A stretch of DNA of 47,403 bases from Desulfobacterales bacterium (GTDB lineage: Bacteria > Desulfobacterota > Desulfobacteria > Desulfobacterales > JAHDSC01): NCBI GenBank assembly GCA_018432925.1, contig JAHDSC010000060.1, positions 1 to 47,403 of the forward strand, in the 5' to 3' direction. A model generated the notes under the pieces. That model did no database searches. It was not told where the DNA came from and saw nothing but the letters and a program-made list of their open reading frames with translations. The position numbers and the translations under genes were made by a program. Positions 8,378 to 16,367 of the stretch are shown here, one piece after another; position 1 is the stretch's first letter, and the number at the start of each line of letters is the position of its first letter.

Positions 8378-9246
8378 TTTCTTCCACGCCTGCTATCAAG
8401 GGCTTCCGGCAGTGCTTTGGGTATCTGCCGGATAATTTCCATCACCTGTGTGGCCGGTGTGGGGTTTGCAAGAAATCCGGCCAGTCGGTTCGCATGCGCT
8501 CCGATCAATGCAGCCTCGCTGATTTCAATGCCGGATTCGATCAGGGCCGAAACCAGACCGGTCAAGGTGTCACCGGTGCCGCCGATGGCTTCCAGGGCTT
8601 CCGTGACGGGGTTTTCAATAATTCCCAGAATCCCCTCGCGGTTCGCCACATAATCCTTCACCCCTTTTACCAGGAGAAAACGTGACGCGTTTTTGTTGGC
8701 GTAGGCACGGTTGATCAGATCCGGAACCTTGTTTTCCTCATGCAGGATAAAACCTCTCGTATATAAAGGATGGGGGGCTTTTTCATCGGCCAGAAAAGCG
8801 AGCTCTCCGACATCGGGGGTAAAAAGATCATAAGCCGGAGCATGACCGCTCATCTTGGCCATGTACATATACCCCGCGTCGGCAATCAGAACCGGCCGCT
8901 TAGAAATCCTTTCGATAGCGGACAGAACCCGATCGTGCCAGTGGACGATCGGTTGCAGGTAGTGGAATGTCAGGGTGCTGAAACCGGTCTGCGGCAAGTT
9001 ATGCGTCAAATGATCATACAGGAGCCGGCTGCCTTTTCCCTGTCCGATATCTCCGACCAGGTATCCAAAGGGTGCCGGTTGCCCCAGCGCCTCCGCCGTC
9101 CGGAGCGCGGCCGCCATCAGCGCCGGAGTTCCCCGGTTGACCGGGATCCGCTCTCCCTGGATGCATATCCGTTCGTCTTCCATCGCGATTTTTCCGAAAA
9201 CCAACGGAAAATCTTTCCGTGGATAGGTTCCTATGACGGCAAGCAT
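8374..9246 (-). CDS. Ribokinase-like protein resembling ADP/ATP-dependent NAD(P)H-hydrate dehydratase
   Basis: The 290-aa protein has the ribokinase-superfamily C-terminal signature EAIGGTGDTLTGLVSAL (anion hole and catalytic Asp in GGTGD) and FTPDVGELAFL, equivalent to the 'LTPHPGE' strand of the NAD(P)H-hydrate dehydratase (YjeF C-terminal) family. No YjeF epimerase domain is fused. True family members repair hydrated NADH; this copy sits in a sulfur/selenium-type cluster, so another small substrate is possible. ATG 9246 is chosen because GAGGAG stands eleven bases upstream; a start at 9291 has none. It overlaps the DUF3343 gene by 16 bases and the DUF1858 gene by four, so the three are tightly coupled. 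Confidence 0.65.
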   Translation of the reverse strand: MLAVIGTYPRKDFPLVFGKIAMEDERICIQGERIPVNRGTPALMAAALRTAEALGQPAPFGYLVGDIGQGKGSRLLYDHLTHNLPQTGFSTLTFHYLQPIVHWHDRVLSAIERISKRPVLIADAGYMYMAKMSGHAPAYDLFTPDVGELAFLADEKAPHPLYTRGFILHEENKVPDLINRAYANKNASRFLLVKGVKDYVANREGILGIIENPVTEALEAIGGTGDTLTGLVSALIESGIEISEAALIGAHANRLAGFLANPTPATQVMEIIRQIPKALPEALDSRRGRK

Positions 9247-9785
9247 CGGCGCTTTATCTCCTCGAATGCCAAATCCAACGCGTACCCGCACAGGGTATGG
9301 CCGATTTTCCGCGGGCTGGGCGCTTCGCCAATGGATTTGCCGACCATCTCATAGGCCAGATAGGGGACATCCGGGCACCCGCCTCCGGAAATGTTGACGA
9401 TACGCCGCGAATTTTTATCCACGCACAGCTTCATATTGGCTGCACGGACCATCAGGTAGGCCCCGTAATCCTTGACTTGAAAAAGATCGACCGGGTGCAG
9501 CAGCGGACTGGAGACCGGAACGACATCAATCGGAGAAACCCCGCGGTCTGTAAGCGCTCTCAGGATGTTCAGCTTTTCCATGAGCGGAAACACAATGACC
9601 AGGTCACATCCGCTCTGAATTTCGGGCGGCGGACCCATTAAGCGGATCTCACATCCTTCGGCTTTCAGTACGTTCTCCGCACGAATCACCTCCGTGGTGT
9701 TCTCAAAGACCAGAAGACCGCAATCCTTATCCTCAAGCACTGCGGGCTTCCCGGGTTTTCTCTGGAAAAACGTAAAAATCGACAT
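9231..9785 (-). CDS. DUF3343 (putative Se/S carrier-like) protein with C-terminal extension
   Basis: Residues about 22-70 (LLVFENTTEVIRAENVLKAEG, then IRLMGPPPEIQSGCDLVIVF) follow the DUF3343 pattern: a strand, a Thr-x-x-x-Ile/Ala helix, a Pro-rich turn and a conserved Ser-Gly-Cys, the presumed S/Se-carrying cysteine. Stand-alone DUF3343 proteins are near 80 residues. This one is 184 aa, with a second part containing ISGGGCPDVPYLAY and HTLCGYALDLAFEE (two more cysteines) that I do not recognise. The start is uncertain: ATG 9785 or TTG 9800, neither with a good ribosome site. It lies between tusA and the kinase-like gene. Confidence 0.65.
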   Translation of the reverse strand: MSIFTFFQRKPGKPAVLEDKDCGLLVFENTTEVIRAENVLKAEGCEIRLMGPPPEIQSGCDLVIVFPLMEKLNILRALTDRGVSPIDVVPVSSPLLHPVDLFQVKDYGAYLMVRAANMKLCVDKNSRRIVNISGGGCPDVPYLAYEMVGKSIGEAPSPRKIGHTLCGYALDLAFEEIKRRCLPS

Positions 9786-9958
9786 GGTGGATAAATACAA
9801 GCCTTATAAACGTTAAAATTTATTAAAGCCCTCCCCTCTCCTTCCCTTATGGAAGAACGAAAAAGGATATTTATTGGACTCTTTTAATTTCCTCGAACGG
9901 AAAGTCAATGAATTAGACCGTCCCGTATATCCGCATGCAAAAGAGGCGGGTCGGCTTA

Positions 9959-10177
9959 TCAATTCCTTCGGATGACGACCTTGTATCCTCCCTCCTCCGA
10001 CTCGGTTCCCTCAACCCGGCAGCCCTTGCTGCTTGCAGCGCGCATGACATTTTCCCTGGAGGTTACCGTATCCACGAGGACAACGATCTCTTTCTCGTCG
10101 CCTCTCTTCAGTTCTTCCAGAGTCAGAAGAACCGGCTGCGGGCAGGATAGTCCACGTGCATCAATCTTTTTGCTCAT
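9959..10177 (-). CDS. TusA/SirA-family sulfur carrier protein
   Basis: The 72-aa protein carries the invariant TusA N-terminus DARGLSCPQPVL, in which the cysteine of CPxP accepts persulfide sulfur, and an alpha/beta two-layer fold length typical of the family. TusA proteins relay sulfur for tRNA thiolation, molybdenum cofactor or dissimilatory sulfur flow; YedF-like members occur beside YedE and selenium genes. AAGGAG lies six bases before ATG 10177. The gene follows yedE by 13 bases, so the two are almost certainly cotranscribed. Whether the cargo is sulfur or selenium cannot be read from the sequence. Confidence 0.9.
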   Translation of the reverse strand: MSKKIDARGLSCPQPVLLTLEELKRGDEKEIVVLVDTVTSRENVMRAASSKGCRVEGTESEEGGYKVVIRRN

Positions 10178-10190
10178 ATGATACTCCTTA

Positions 10191-11273
10191 TCAAGCCTTT
10201 TTTCTCATCGTAAACCCGATGAACAAGCAAACCGCAAGCCCGACGATCACGGCGGCAATCCCGTGAGGCCCGACACCAGCGGGAGAACTGGCCAGACCGA
10301 AATTATGGGAAAATCCCGCTCCGACGATCATCCCCAACACAAAAACCGCGGCATCTCCATCCCCTTCTCCGGCCATGAACAGCTGGCGACCGGGGCACCC
10401 TCCGGCCAGCGCAAACGCCAGACCGGCGACTACCATCCCGCCGAAGTTCCAGATACTCATCGTGTGGGCAACCGGCTGTCCGGTGAAACCGGGATGAAAC
10501 TGGCCCACGATCCAATTGGTGATAAAAGCGGCGATTACAAGACTGACGAATCCGGAAAGAAGGTGAACCTGTTTAAACAGAATGAAATCCCGAATGGCGC
10601 CCATGGTGCAGAACCGGCTTCTCTGGGCCAGAAAACCGATCACCGCTCCGATGCCCAATGAAACGCTCAGGGGCGCGAACATGGATCCGGGACCCTTGAG
10701 GCTGTAAAACAGAATGCCGTTCTGCGCCTGTTCGTTAATGGGCGGAAAAATCAGCCGGAACGCTAAAAAACCCGCCATGACCAGGGGAAGCAGCCAACCC
10801 ACCGATGCGTAAGTGCTTCTGGTCGGCCCCAGATTGTATCCGCCTTTAAAAAACAAGGTTCCGATCCAGACACCGCCGATCAGGCCGAGAATACCGAAGA
10901 TGGCATTTCCATCTCCGCCCGCCAGCCGCAATACGGCCCGCCAGGGACATCCCAGGAAAACCAGGGCGCCGATCATGGCAAATACCCCCAGGACAAACCG
11001 GACAATCGGCGCAGACCCCGCCCTCGGGCGGAATTCCTTGAAAAGATAGGCGGCGATCAGCGCTCCGATAACGAATCCGATAATCTCCGGTCGCAGATAC
11101 TGAACAACGGCCGCGCGATGAAGTCCCACGGCCCCCGCGATATCCCTTTCGAAACAGGCCACGCAGATACCCATATTCCCCGGATTGCCCCATTTTTGTA
11201 AAAGAGCGGCAAAAACGCCGATAAAGGCTCCGACACTGATGATTCCCCAACGGGTAGCGAAAAAATTCTTCAT
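10191..11273 (-). CDS. yedE: YeeE/YedE-family sulfur or selenium compound transporter
   Basis: A 360-aa integral membrane protein with about ten hydrophobic segments. Family cysteine motifs are present: MGICVACFERD near residue 35, FLGCPWRAVLRL near 107, QRSRFCTMGAIRD near 220 and LAGGCPGRQLF near 290. YeeE-type proteins import thiosulfate through such a chain of conserved cysteines; the longer YedE form is associated with selenium metabolism. The MGICVACFERDIAG opening resembles the selenium-associated form, which is my basis for the symbol. It heads a five-gene minus-strand cluster with tusA, DUF3343, a kinase-like gene and DUF1858. GAGG precedes ATG 11273. Confidence 0.8.
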   Translation of the reverse strand: MKNFFATRWGIISVGAFIGVFAALLQKWGNPGNMGICVACFERDIAGAVGLHRAAVVQYLRPEIIGFVIGALIAAYLFKEFRPRAGSAPIVRFVLGVFAMIGALVFLGCPWRAVLRLAGGDGNAIFGILGLIGGVWIGTLFFKGGYNLGPTRSTYASVGWLLPLVMAGFLAFRLIFPPINEQAQNGILFYSLKGPGSMFAPLSVSLGIGAVIGFLAQRSRFCTMGAIRDFILFKQVHLLSGFVSLVIAAFITNWIVGQFHPGFTGQPVAHTMSIWNFGGMVVAGLAFALAGGCPGRQLFMAGEGDGDAAVFVLGMIVGAGFSHNFGLASSPAGVGPHGIAAVIVGLAVCLFIGFTMRKKA

Positions 11274-11644
11274 CGATCCTCATGCTCCTTCCATTTTCTT
11301 TGTTTTATTCCGATGATCCACGAATCACGGGTTTTATGCAGAACTCTCAAATCGATAGGAATTTATAGAATATGAATATTAAATAATGCAAATTGATAAT
11401 ATCAATAAACCTTAAACGAGACATCAGGGTTTTCTATAATTCAGGCGGGGAAGCGCACGGCAAAAAAAGGGCGAGGTTAAATATGTCTCCTTGGCCGCGG
11501 TCTTTTCCCTGCATCGAAACATTACACGGTGAGGATATGGGGTCGTGCCGCCGTTGCCGGGCTTCAGGAAGGGGTTAAAGAATTCAACCGCCGAAATTGG
11601 ATGGAAAACCGGGCGAAAAAAAGCAATGCGCCGGATCCGGCGGG
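11274..11644. other. Intergenic region upstream of yedE
   Basis: It holds an AT-rich promoter/operator region for yedE near 11360-11406. Beyond that, 11410-11644 shows no credible reading frame, hairpin or repeat; the short plus-strand frames there lack ribosome sites and family features. Confidence 0.4.
11362..11406 (-). promoter_or_regulatory. Putative yedE promoter with palindromic operator
   Basis: On the minus strand a TATAAA (complement of 11362-11367) forms a good -10, with a weak TTGCAT 18 bases upstream. Just beyond lies a perfect palindrome, ATTGATA-N-TATCAAT (11392-11406), centred roughly 42-44 bases from the expected start, where class-II activators bind. The half site resembles FNR/CRP boxes (TTGAT...ATCAA), but the spacer is three bases instead of four. 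Confidence 0.4.
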
Positions 11645-12058
11645 CTATCCGTCGACCGATTGACAGCGGGCGACATCCATATGAGGTTTGATATCCAGAA
11701 TCGGGGTTCCGTTCAGCATATCCAGGCCTTTTACGTAAACCGTGTTTTTTTGAACCGAGACCACTTGCAAAACCGACATGCCGATGGGGTTGGGCCGGAT
11801 CGGGGAACAGGTGCTGAACACTCCCGCTTTCCGGTTGCGGTGAGGCGGTTTCTGAACGAGAAAATGAGGGGTGAACTTCGGACTTTTATGGAAATGAAAA
11901 ATAACGACGATTCGTTGCCCCGGATGGATATCCTTGAGCCCCTCCATATAGCTTTCGTCAATGACCAGCATCCCCTTCACATCGGACACCGTCCAGTGCC
12001 GGGGCACCGTCTCGGCATCGGTGCGCGCGAATCCGATGGGTTTCATTTCCATTCGCAT
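11645..12058 (-). CDS. TrmO/TsaA-like SAM-dependent methyltransferase family protein
   Basis: The 137-aa protein is one TsaA-like beta-barrel domain. MKPIGFARTD at the N-terminus, HFHKSP, and the family signature GVFSTCSPIRPNPIGMSVL (near residues 79-97, normally 'GVFATRSPxRPNPIG') identify it. LNGTPILDIKPHMD is the usual end motif. E. coli TrmO N6-methylates t6A in tRNA-Thr. Many anaerobe homologues are shorter, lack the C-terminal extension as here, and have no tested role, so the substrate is open. GGAG lies ten bases before ATG 12058. It stands alone, divergent from the GGDEF gene. Confidence 0.75.
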   Translation of the reverse strand: MRMEMKPIGFARTDAETVPRHWTVSDVKGMLVIDESYMEGLKDIHPGQRIVVIFHFHKSPKFTPHFLVQKPPHRNRKAGVFSTCSPIRPNPIGMSVLQVVSVQKNTVYVKGLDMLNGTPILDIKPHMDVARCQSVDG

Positions 12059-12202
12059 GGTTTATTCTCCTTTCCGTTTATTTCCCTCCGGCAGGGAATC
12101 GGAAGGAATGATGGTGGATGTACTTTAATGTTTGACATTGAATCGTCTTTATATTTATCATTTCCTGTTTCAAATGATAAATTATTAGTTTTCTCTTAAA
12201 AA

Positions 12203-12290
12203 GGAAGGGCGGTTTCAAAATCTTTCATCGGATAACGCCTTGCCCCGACGCGGAAACGGGGGCTCGGGGGAGATATTTAAAATCACTTCC
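12203..12290 (+). repeat. Dispersed repeat copy A (88 bp, internally shortened)
   Basis: The ends begin GGAAG and end CTTCC, with imperfect inverted arms containing TTTCAAAATCTTTC on the left and the complement of GATTTTAAATATCTCC on the right. The internal core GAT-AACGCCTTGCCCCGACGCGG matches the copies at 42215-42360 and 35340-35445. It is shorter than the others, as if an internal segment were lost. It lies in the gap between divergent genes. Confidence 0.55.
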
Positions 12291-12358
12291 AAGAACCATA
12301 AGCGGAGATCCGGTATAGAACGGCATAATTTACTCGGCCTGGATTCCTGGCGGACTTT

Positions 12359-13702
12359 ATGAAGCTTAGCATTTCAGCAAAAATAATTCTCGGACACGTC
12401 CCGCTCGTTTCGGTGATGATCCTGATTGCCGCCTATGCGCTGGCAAGCCTTAATGAAGTCGGCAAAATCAGCAAGGAGATTGTTGAACGAGACATCGTTT
12501 TAATCGAAGCCGCGAACAACATGATCGGCACCCTCCTGGCCCAGGAATCCTATGGCCGCCGTTACGTGATCCTGCAAAGTCCCCAAATGCGCGAACTGTT
12601 TTTACAGCGAAGCAAAGCGTTCGATGCGGAAATCGCGCGCATCCGGACTCTTCAGAAACAGGATAACATTCCTTCGGGAAAACTCGCGGTTCTCCACAAG
12701 GAATTCAATGATCTGTACGAAGACTGGCTGAAGAACCTGGGAAACGCCACGGCCTCGCTCACCAGGGAGTACGACCAGAAAATAAAAGGCAAACTGGATG
12801 AACTTACGGATCTCATCCAAACAATGGTATCGGATGTCAAACAGAATCAAAACCGGCAGATCCTAAGGGCAAGCGGCGCCGGATTGAAGGCGTTCCGGCT
12901 TACGGCGATCCTGGCAAGTATCGGCATTCTTTTAGGTATCGGCTCGGCCACATTCACTATCCGTAACATCGCCCGATCCATCCATCAGTTGAAACTTTCC
13001 ACAAGGGAAATATCGGAAGGAAAGTTTGACCATGTTCCGAATGTCACAGCGGATGATGAATTGGGCGAACTGGCCGGGGCGTTCGGTAAAATGGCCCGGC
13101 GGCTGGCCAGGCTGGAAGAGGTGTCACTGGATGCCAATCCCTTAACAAGGCTTCCCGGCGGCATCGCCATCGAAAACGTGCTCAAACATCGACTGGCCGG
13201 TAAAAGGCCCTTGGCATTCTGTTTGATCGACCTGGACAACTTCAAGTCTTTTAATGACCGCTACGGCTATGCAATGGGTAATCAGGTCATAACAACGACG
13301 GCCGCCCTGATTCAAAAATCCGTCTCAAAACACGGAGCGGAGAATGATTTTGTCGGGCATATCGGCGGAGATGATTTCGCAATCATAACCACTCCGGATA
13401 AATACGAACGCGTATGTCAGTACATGATAAAGAAGTTTGACAAAAAAATAATTGGCTTTTACAATGCCGATGATCGTGCGAATGGTTGCATCCGGGGGAA
13501 AACGCGTCAAGGGGAAGAAGTGAGATTTCCGATCATGACCATTTCCATCGCGGTTGTCACGAACGAAGAAAAAACCGCGATCAATCATATTAAAATCGGA
13601 GAAATCGCCGCGGAATTGAAAGGGCATGCCAAGTCGATTCCCGGCAGTGTGTGCGTTGTGGACCGCAGAGGGAAAAATGTTTCGTCCGCGCCGCGGACAT
13701 GA
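12359..13702 (+). CDS. Membrane GGDEF protein (HAMP, GGDDF variant), probable diguanylate cyclase
   Basis: The 447-aa protein has a transmembrane helix at about residues 8-30, a helical periplasmic sensor region to about 175, a second helix at about 180-202, a HAMP domain to about 252 and a GGDEF domain from about 255 to the end. The active-site motif is GGDDF (336-340); GGD/EDF variants can be active. The domain opens with NPLTRLPGG instead of the usual DPLTGLPNR, placing it in the NPLTxLPG branch. The position of the inhibitory RxxD site reads NDFV, so feedback inhibition by c-di-GMP may be absent. The likely role is c-di-GMP synthesis at the inner membrane. The ribosome site is weak (GGCGGA). 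A lipoprotein gene follows 31 bases later. Confidence 0.8.
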   Translation: MKLSISAKIILGHVPLVSVMILIAAYALASLNEVGKISKEIVERDIVLIEAANNMIGTLLAQESYGRRYVILQSPQMRELFLQRSKAFDAEIARIRTLQKQDNIPSGKLAVLHKEFNDLYEDWLKNLGNATASLTREYDQKIKGKLDELTDLIQTMVSDVKQNQNRQILRASGAGLKAFRLTAILASIGILLGIGSATFTIRNIARSIHQLKLSTREISEGKFDHVPNVTADDELGELAGAFGKMARRLARLEEVSLDANPLTRLPGGIAIENVLKHRLAGKRPLAFCLIDLDNFKSFNDRYGYAMGNQVITTTAALIQKSVSKHGAENDFVGHIGGDDFAIITTPDKYERVCQYMIKKFDKKIIGFYNADDRANGCIRGKTRQGEEVRFPIMTISIAVVTNEEKTAINHIKIGEIAAELKGHAKSIPGSVCVVDRRGKNVSSAPRT

Positions 13703-13733
13703 TGGGAATGGATAATAGGAAGAGGAGAAGTGT

Positions 13734-14369
13734 TTGAAATTGCATAATGTTTTAAAAATCAGCCTGAAGACGGTTTTCCTTTTTCTGGCTTTCACGGCGG
13801 TTCTTACGTCCGGTTGTGTTCTGAAGCAAAAAAATGCAAAAGGATCGGCCTATTATCTGGCTCTGGAAAAGGAAACCATCGAAAGTGAAATTTGTCGCCT
13901 CGAAAATATCGTGAGCGCTCCATCCGAAAAGGAATCGAATACAAATTCACTTTTTTATCTTGCCCTGCTCTACTCGCATTATAATAATTCGTTTCCCGAT
14001 TATGAACAGGCGCTGGAAAAGCTGAAAGAATTCGTCTACCTTAACCCGGACACCAACGAGAGAAATTCTGTTCGGTACGTAATGGCGCTTCTGGAGGAAA
14101 TAAAAGAAAATAATCGGCGGCGAGATGATCTGAAAGAAGACATCGCCGAATTAAAAGAAAAAAACGTGCGGTTGATCCACCGGATTTCCGAGTTAACAGC
14201 CGGCGATGATTATATCAGGGACGGTATCGAGGAGTTGATGCGGGAGAATGAAATGTTAAAGAAAATGAACCAGAACCTCTCCCTGCAAAACAAGAACATG
14301 AAAGAAATCATCGAGAAATTGAAGCGATTGGACATGCAACTCGAAGAAAAAAGGAAAACAATTGAGTAG
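13734..14369 (+). CDS. Putative coiled-coil lipoprotein
   Basis: A 211-aa protein with a positively charged N-terminus, a hydrophobic stretch and a lipobox-like VLTSGC (Cys28), suggesting export and lipidation. After residue 80 come a TPR-like helix (YEQALEKLKEFVYLNPDT) and, from about 120 to the end, a continuous coiled coil rich in Glu and Lys (ELKEKN..., MLKKMNQNLSLQN...). I do not recognise the family; the size and shape recall QseG-type lipoproteins, but there is no sequence basis for that name. The start is TTG 13734, with AGAGGAG six bases upstream. It lies immediately downstream of the GGDEF gene and probably shares its transcript. Confidence 0.6.
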   Translation: MKLHNVLKISLKTVFLFLAFTAVLTSGCVLKQKNAKGSAYYLALEKETIESEICRLENIVSAPSEKESNTNSLFYLALLYSHYNNSFPDYEQALEKLKEFVYLNPDTNERNSVRYVMALLEEIKENNRRRDDLKEDIAELKEKNVRLIHRISELTAGDDYIRDGIEELMRENEMLKKMNQNLSLQNKNMKEIIEKLKRLDMQLEEKRKTIE

Positions 14370-14479
14370 CCGCGGCCGCGCGCCGGTTTTGGTTCGGCGA
14401 TTCCGATTTCTTACCCCTTAATCCCCCGCGGCATTCGGACCGGCGGGGAAATCCTCAATTTGCCGGCTGTTTGCTTTTT

Positions 14480-15889
14480 TTACGAATTTCTTTCAAGCTG
14501 CGCGACCGACTCGATATGCCAGGTATGAGGGAACATATCCACCGGTTGCACCTCAAGGACGCGGTAGTGGTCCTTCATCATGCCCAGATCCCTGGCCATT
14601 GTACCCGGATTGCAGGAAACGTAAACCATTTGACGGGGGGCCATTTCAATCACCCGTTTCAGTACATCTTTATGCATCCCCGATCTCGGCGGATCAATGA
14701 CCATTATATCCGGGCTGACTGAAACCCGTGAAAGACAATTCCGGATATCCCCCTGGATAAACCGGCAGTTGGAAACCTCGTTGATCTCGCAGTTTTTTCG
14801 GGCGTCCGATACCGCACTTTCCACGATTTCCATTCCGATCACTTCCTTTGCCGCATCTGAAAGCCATATGGGAATCGTTCCGGTCCCGCTGTATAGATCC
14901 ACGATCATTTCTTTTCCGGAAAGATGCGCGTATTTCTTCACGGTTTCGTATAACCGCTCCGCACCCCGGGTATTGGTCTGGAAAAAAGAGTTTGCCGATA
15001 TTTCAAATTCAAAACTTCCGATCTTGTCTCTCAGACACGAATCGCCGGCAAGAAGAATCTCGTATTCTCCGACGGCAATACCGGCCTTACTTGAAGTGAT
15101 GTTGTTTACGATCGAAACGATTTGGGGATATTTTTCCCTTAAAAGGTCCGCAAGCGGCTGGACTTGCCCGCGATCTTCCGAAGCGGTAATGATATTGACC
15201 ATCCACCGGTCATATGCAACCGAGTGCCTCAGCATTAGAAACCGCCAGAAACCGATGTGACTCTTAAGCCCATAAACCGGTGCGCCGGCTTTCCTTATAA
15301 ACCGCCCGACCTCGTTGAGAATATCGTTTCCGGTCTCGGGTTGAAGCAGACATTCGCGAAGATCGAGCACTTTCTGAAATGTACCCGGCACGTGAAGTCC
15401 GAGGGCAAAACCGGCGTCAACATCTTCCCTCCCCATCTCGTCCGGCAGAAACCATCTTCTGTCGGAGCAGGTAAACTCCATTTTGTTCCTGTATCCGAAC
15501 ATCAGCGGAGAGGGTATTGCCGGCCGAACATCAACCTCTTTCATCAAACCGATATGTTCGAGACAATCAACCACATGCCGCCGTTTGTACTCCAGCTGTT
15601 TTTCGTACGCTAAAAATTGCCATTTGCATCCGCCGCAATATCCGCTGTACATACACGGCTCTTTTATCCGGAAAGGAGACGGCTTCACGATGTCGACCAG
15701 CCGGGCTTCCGCGAAATTTTTGTTTTTTTTGATTATTCTGGCAGTCACGCGATCCTGTGGTACGGAATTCTCAACAAAAACGACAAAACCGTCTACTCGC
15801 GCCAATCCTTTTCCGCCGAATGCCATTTCGGCAATTTCAAGTTCCAGTAGCTGTCCCTTTTGCAACGTCATAAACCGATCCTTTATCAT
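14480..15889 (-). CDS. rlmD: 23S rRNA (uracil-C5)-methyltransferase, RlmD/RumA family
   Basis: The 469-aa protein begins with a TRAM RNA-binding domain (residues about 8-65, 'EMAFGGKGLARVDG'). A [4Fe-4S] cluster motif follows, CMYSGYCGGCKW near 79-90 with the fourth Cys later, and then a SAM-dependent methyltransferase core: DLYSGTGTIPIWL, the catalytic DPPRSGMH and the nucleophile motif VSCNPGTMARDL. E. coli RlmD makes m5U1939. Paralogues (RlmC, TrmA-like) are similar, so the exact target base is inferred. ATG 15889 has AGAGG six bases upstream; the longer frame to 15928 has no ribosome site. Single gene. Confidence 0.85.
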   Translation of the reverse strand: MIKDRFMTLQKGQLLELEIAEMAFGGKGLARVDGFVVFVENSVPQDRVTARIIKKNKNFAEARLVDIVKPSPFRIKEPCMYSGYCGGCKWQFLAYEKQLEYKRRHVVDCLEHIGLMKEVDVRPAIPSPLMFGYRNKMEFTCSDRRWFLPDEMGREDVDAGFALGLHVPGTFQKVLDLRECLLQPETGNDILNEVGRFIRKAGAPVYGLKSHIGFWRFLMLRHSVAYDRWMVNIITASEDRGQVQPLADLLREKYPQIVSIVNNITSSKAGIAVGEYEILLAGDSCLRDKIGSFEFEISANSFFQTNTRGAERLYETVKKYAHLSGKEMIVDLYSGTGTIPIWLSDAAKEVIGMEIVESAVSDARKNCEINEVSNCRFIQGDIRNCLSRVSVSPDIMVIDPPRSGMHKDVLKRVIEMAPRQMVYVSCNPGTMARDLGMMKDHYRVLEVQPVDMFPHTWHIESVAQLERNS

Positions 15890-16367
15890 TCGATCCTCTT
15901 GAACCGCAACAGCGAGCGCATTCCCCACGGATAGCCGCGGGGTTCTTCAATTTATCATTCCATGCTCCGGGATAGGATCCGTATTTTTATGATGCCCGCA
16001 TTAAAAATTTCAGTAAATGCCGATTTTTCGAATTTTATTTAATTTTTCAGCAAAAAATTACGATTACACATTACAGCAACCATCGATTCATTTTCGTTGC
16101 GAAATCATTCGGGGGCGCTTTCAGAATTCATCCCCCAAAAAAGAAAAGTGACAAAAATTTACTTGCATATTATGATACCAAAAATCGACGGCCTTGTAAA
16201 AAGCTTAAAAACAAGCGTTTGTCTTCAAGTTTCTCTCTTTGAAGCCGACGGTTTTGCTTGCCCCTCGGCGAAAAAGCTATTGAAGGAACCGTTATCAGGC
16301 ATCCGTCGGATCCGGGGCGACTTCAGCCCGCCTCCCGGCGTTTGATGGCTGCCAAAAGGAAGCGAAC
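15890..16367. other. Intergenic region between divergent rlmD and the hydrolase gene
   Basis: An AT-rich block at about 15960-16180 is followed by a mixed region. A plus-strand frame at 16097-16345 would encode 82 residues, including KIDGLVKSLKTSV, but it has no ribosome site and low-complexity content; I treat it as non-coding or a relic. Promoters for both neighbours must lie here, but none stands out. Confidence 0.35.

Noticed and set aside
11392..11406. The palindrome before yedE as a standard FNR box.
   Set aside because: The spacer between TTGAT and ATCAA is three bases; the FNR consensus has four.
16097..16345. Plus frame of 82 codons upstream of the hydrolase.
   Set aside because: No ribosome site; no domain; AT-rich start. 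It could be a decayed repeat but cannot be shown.
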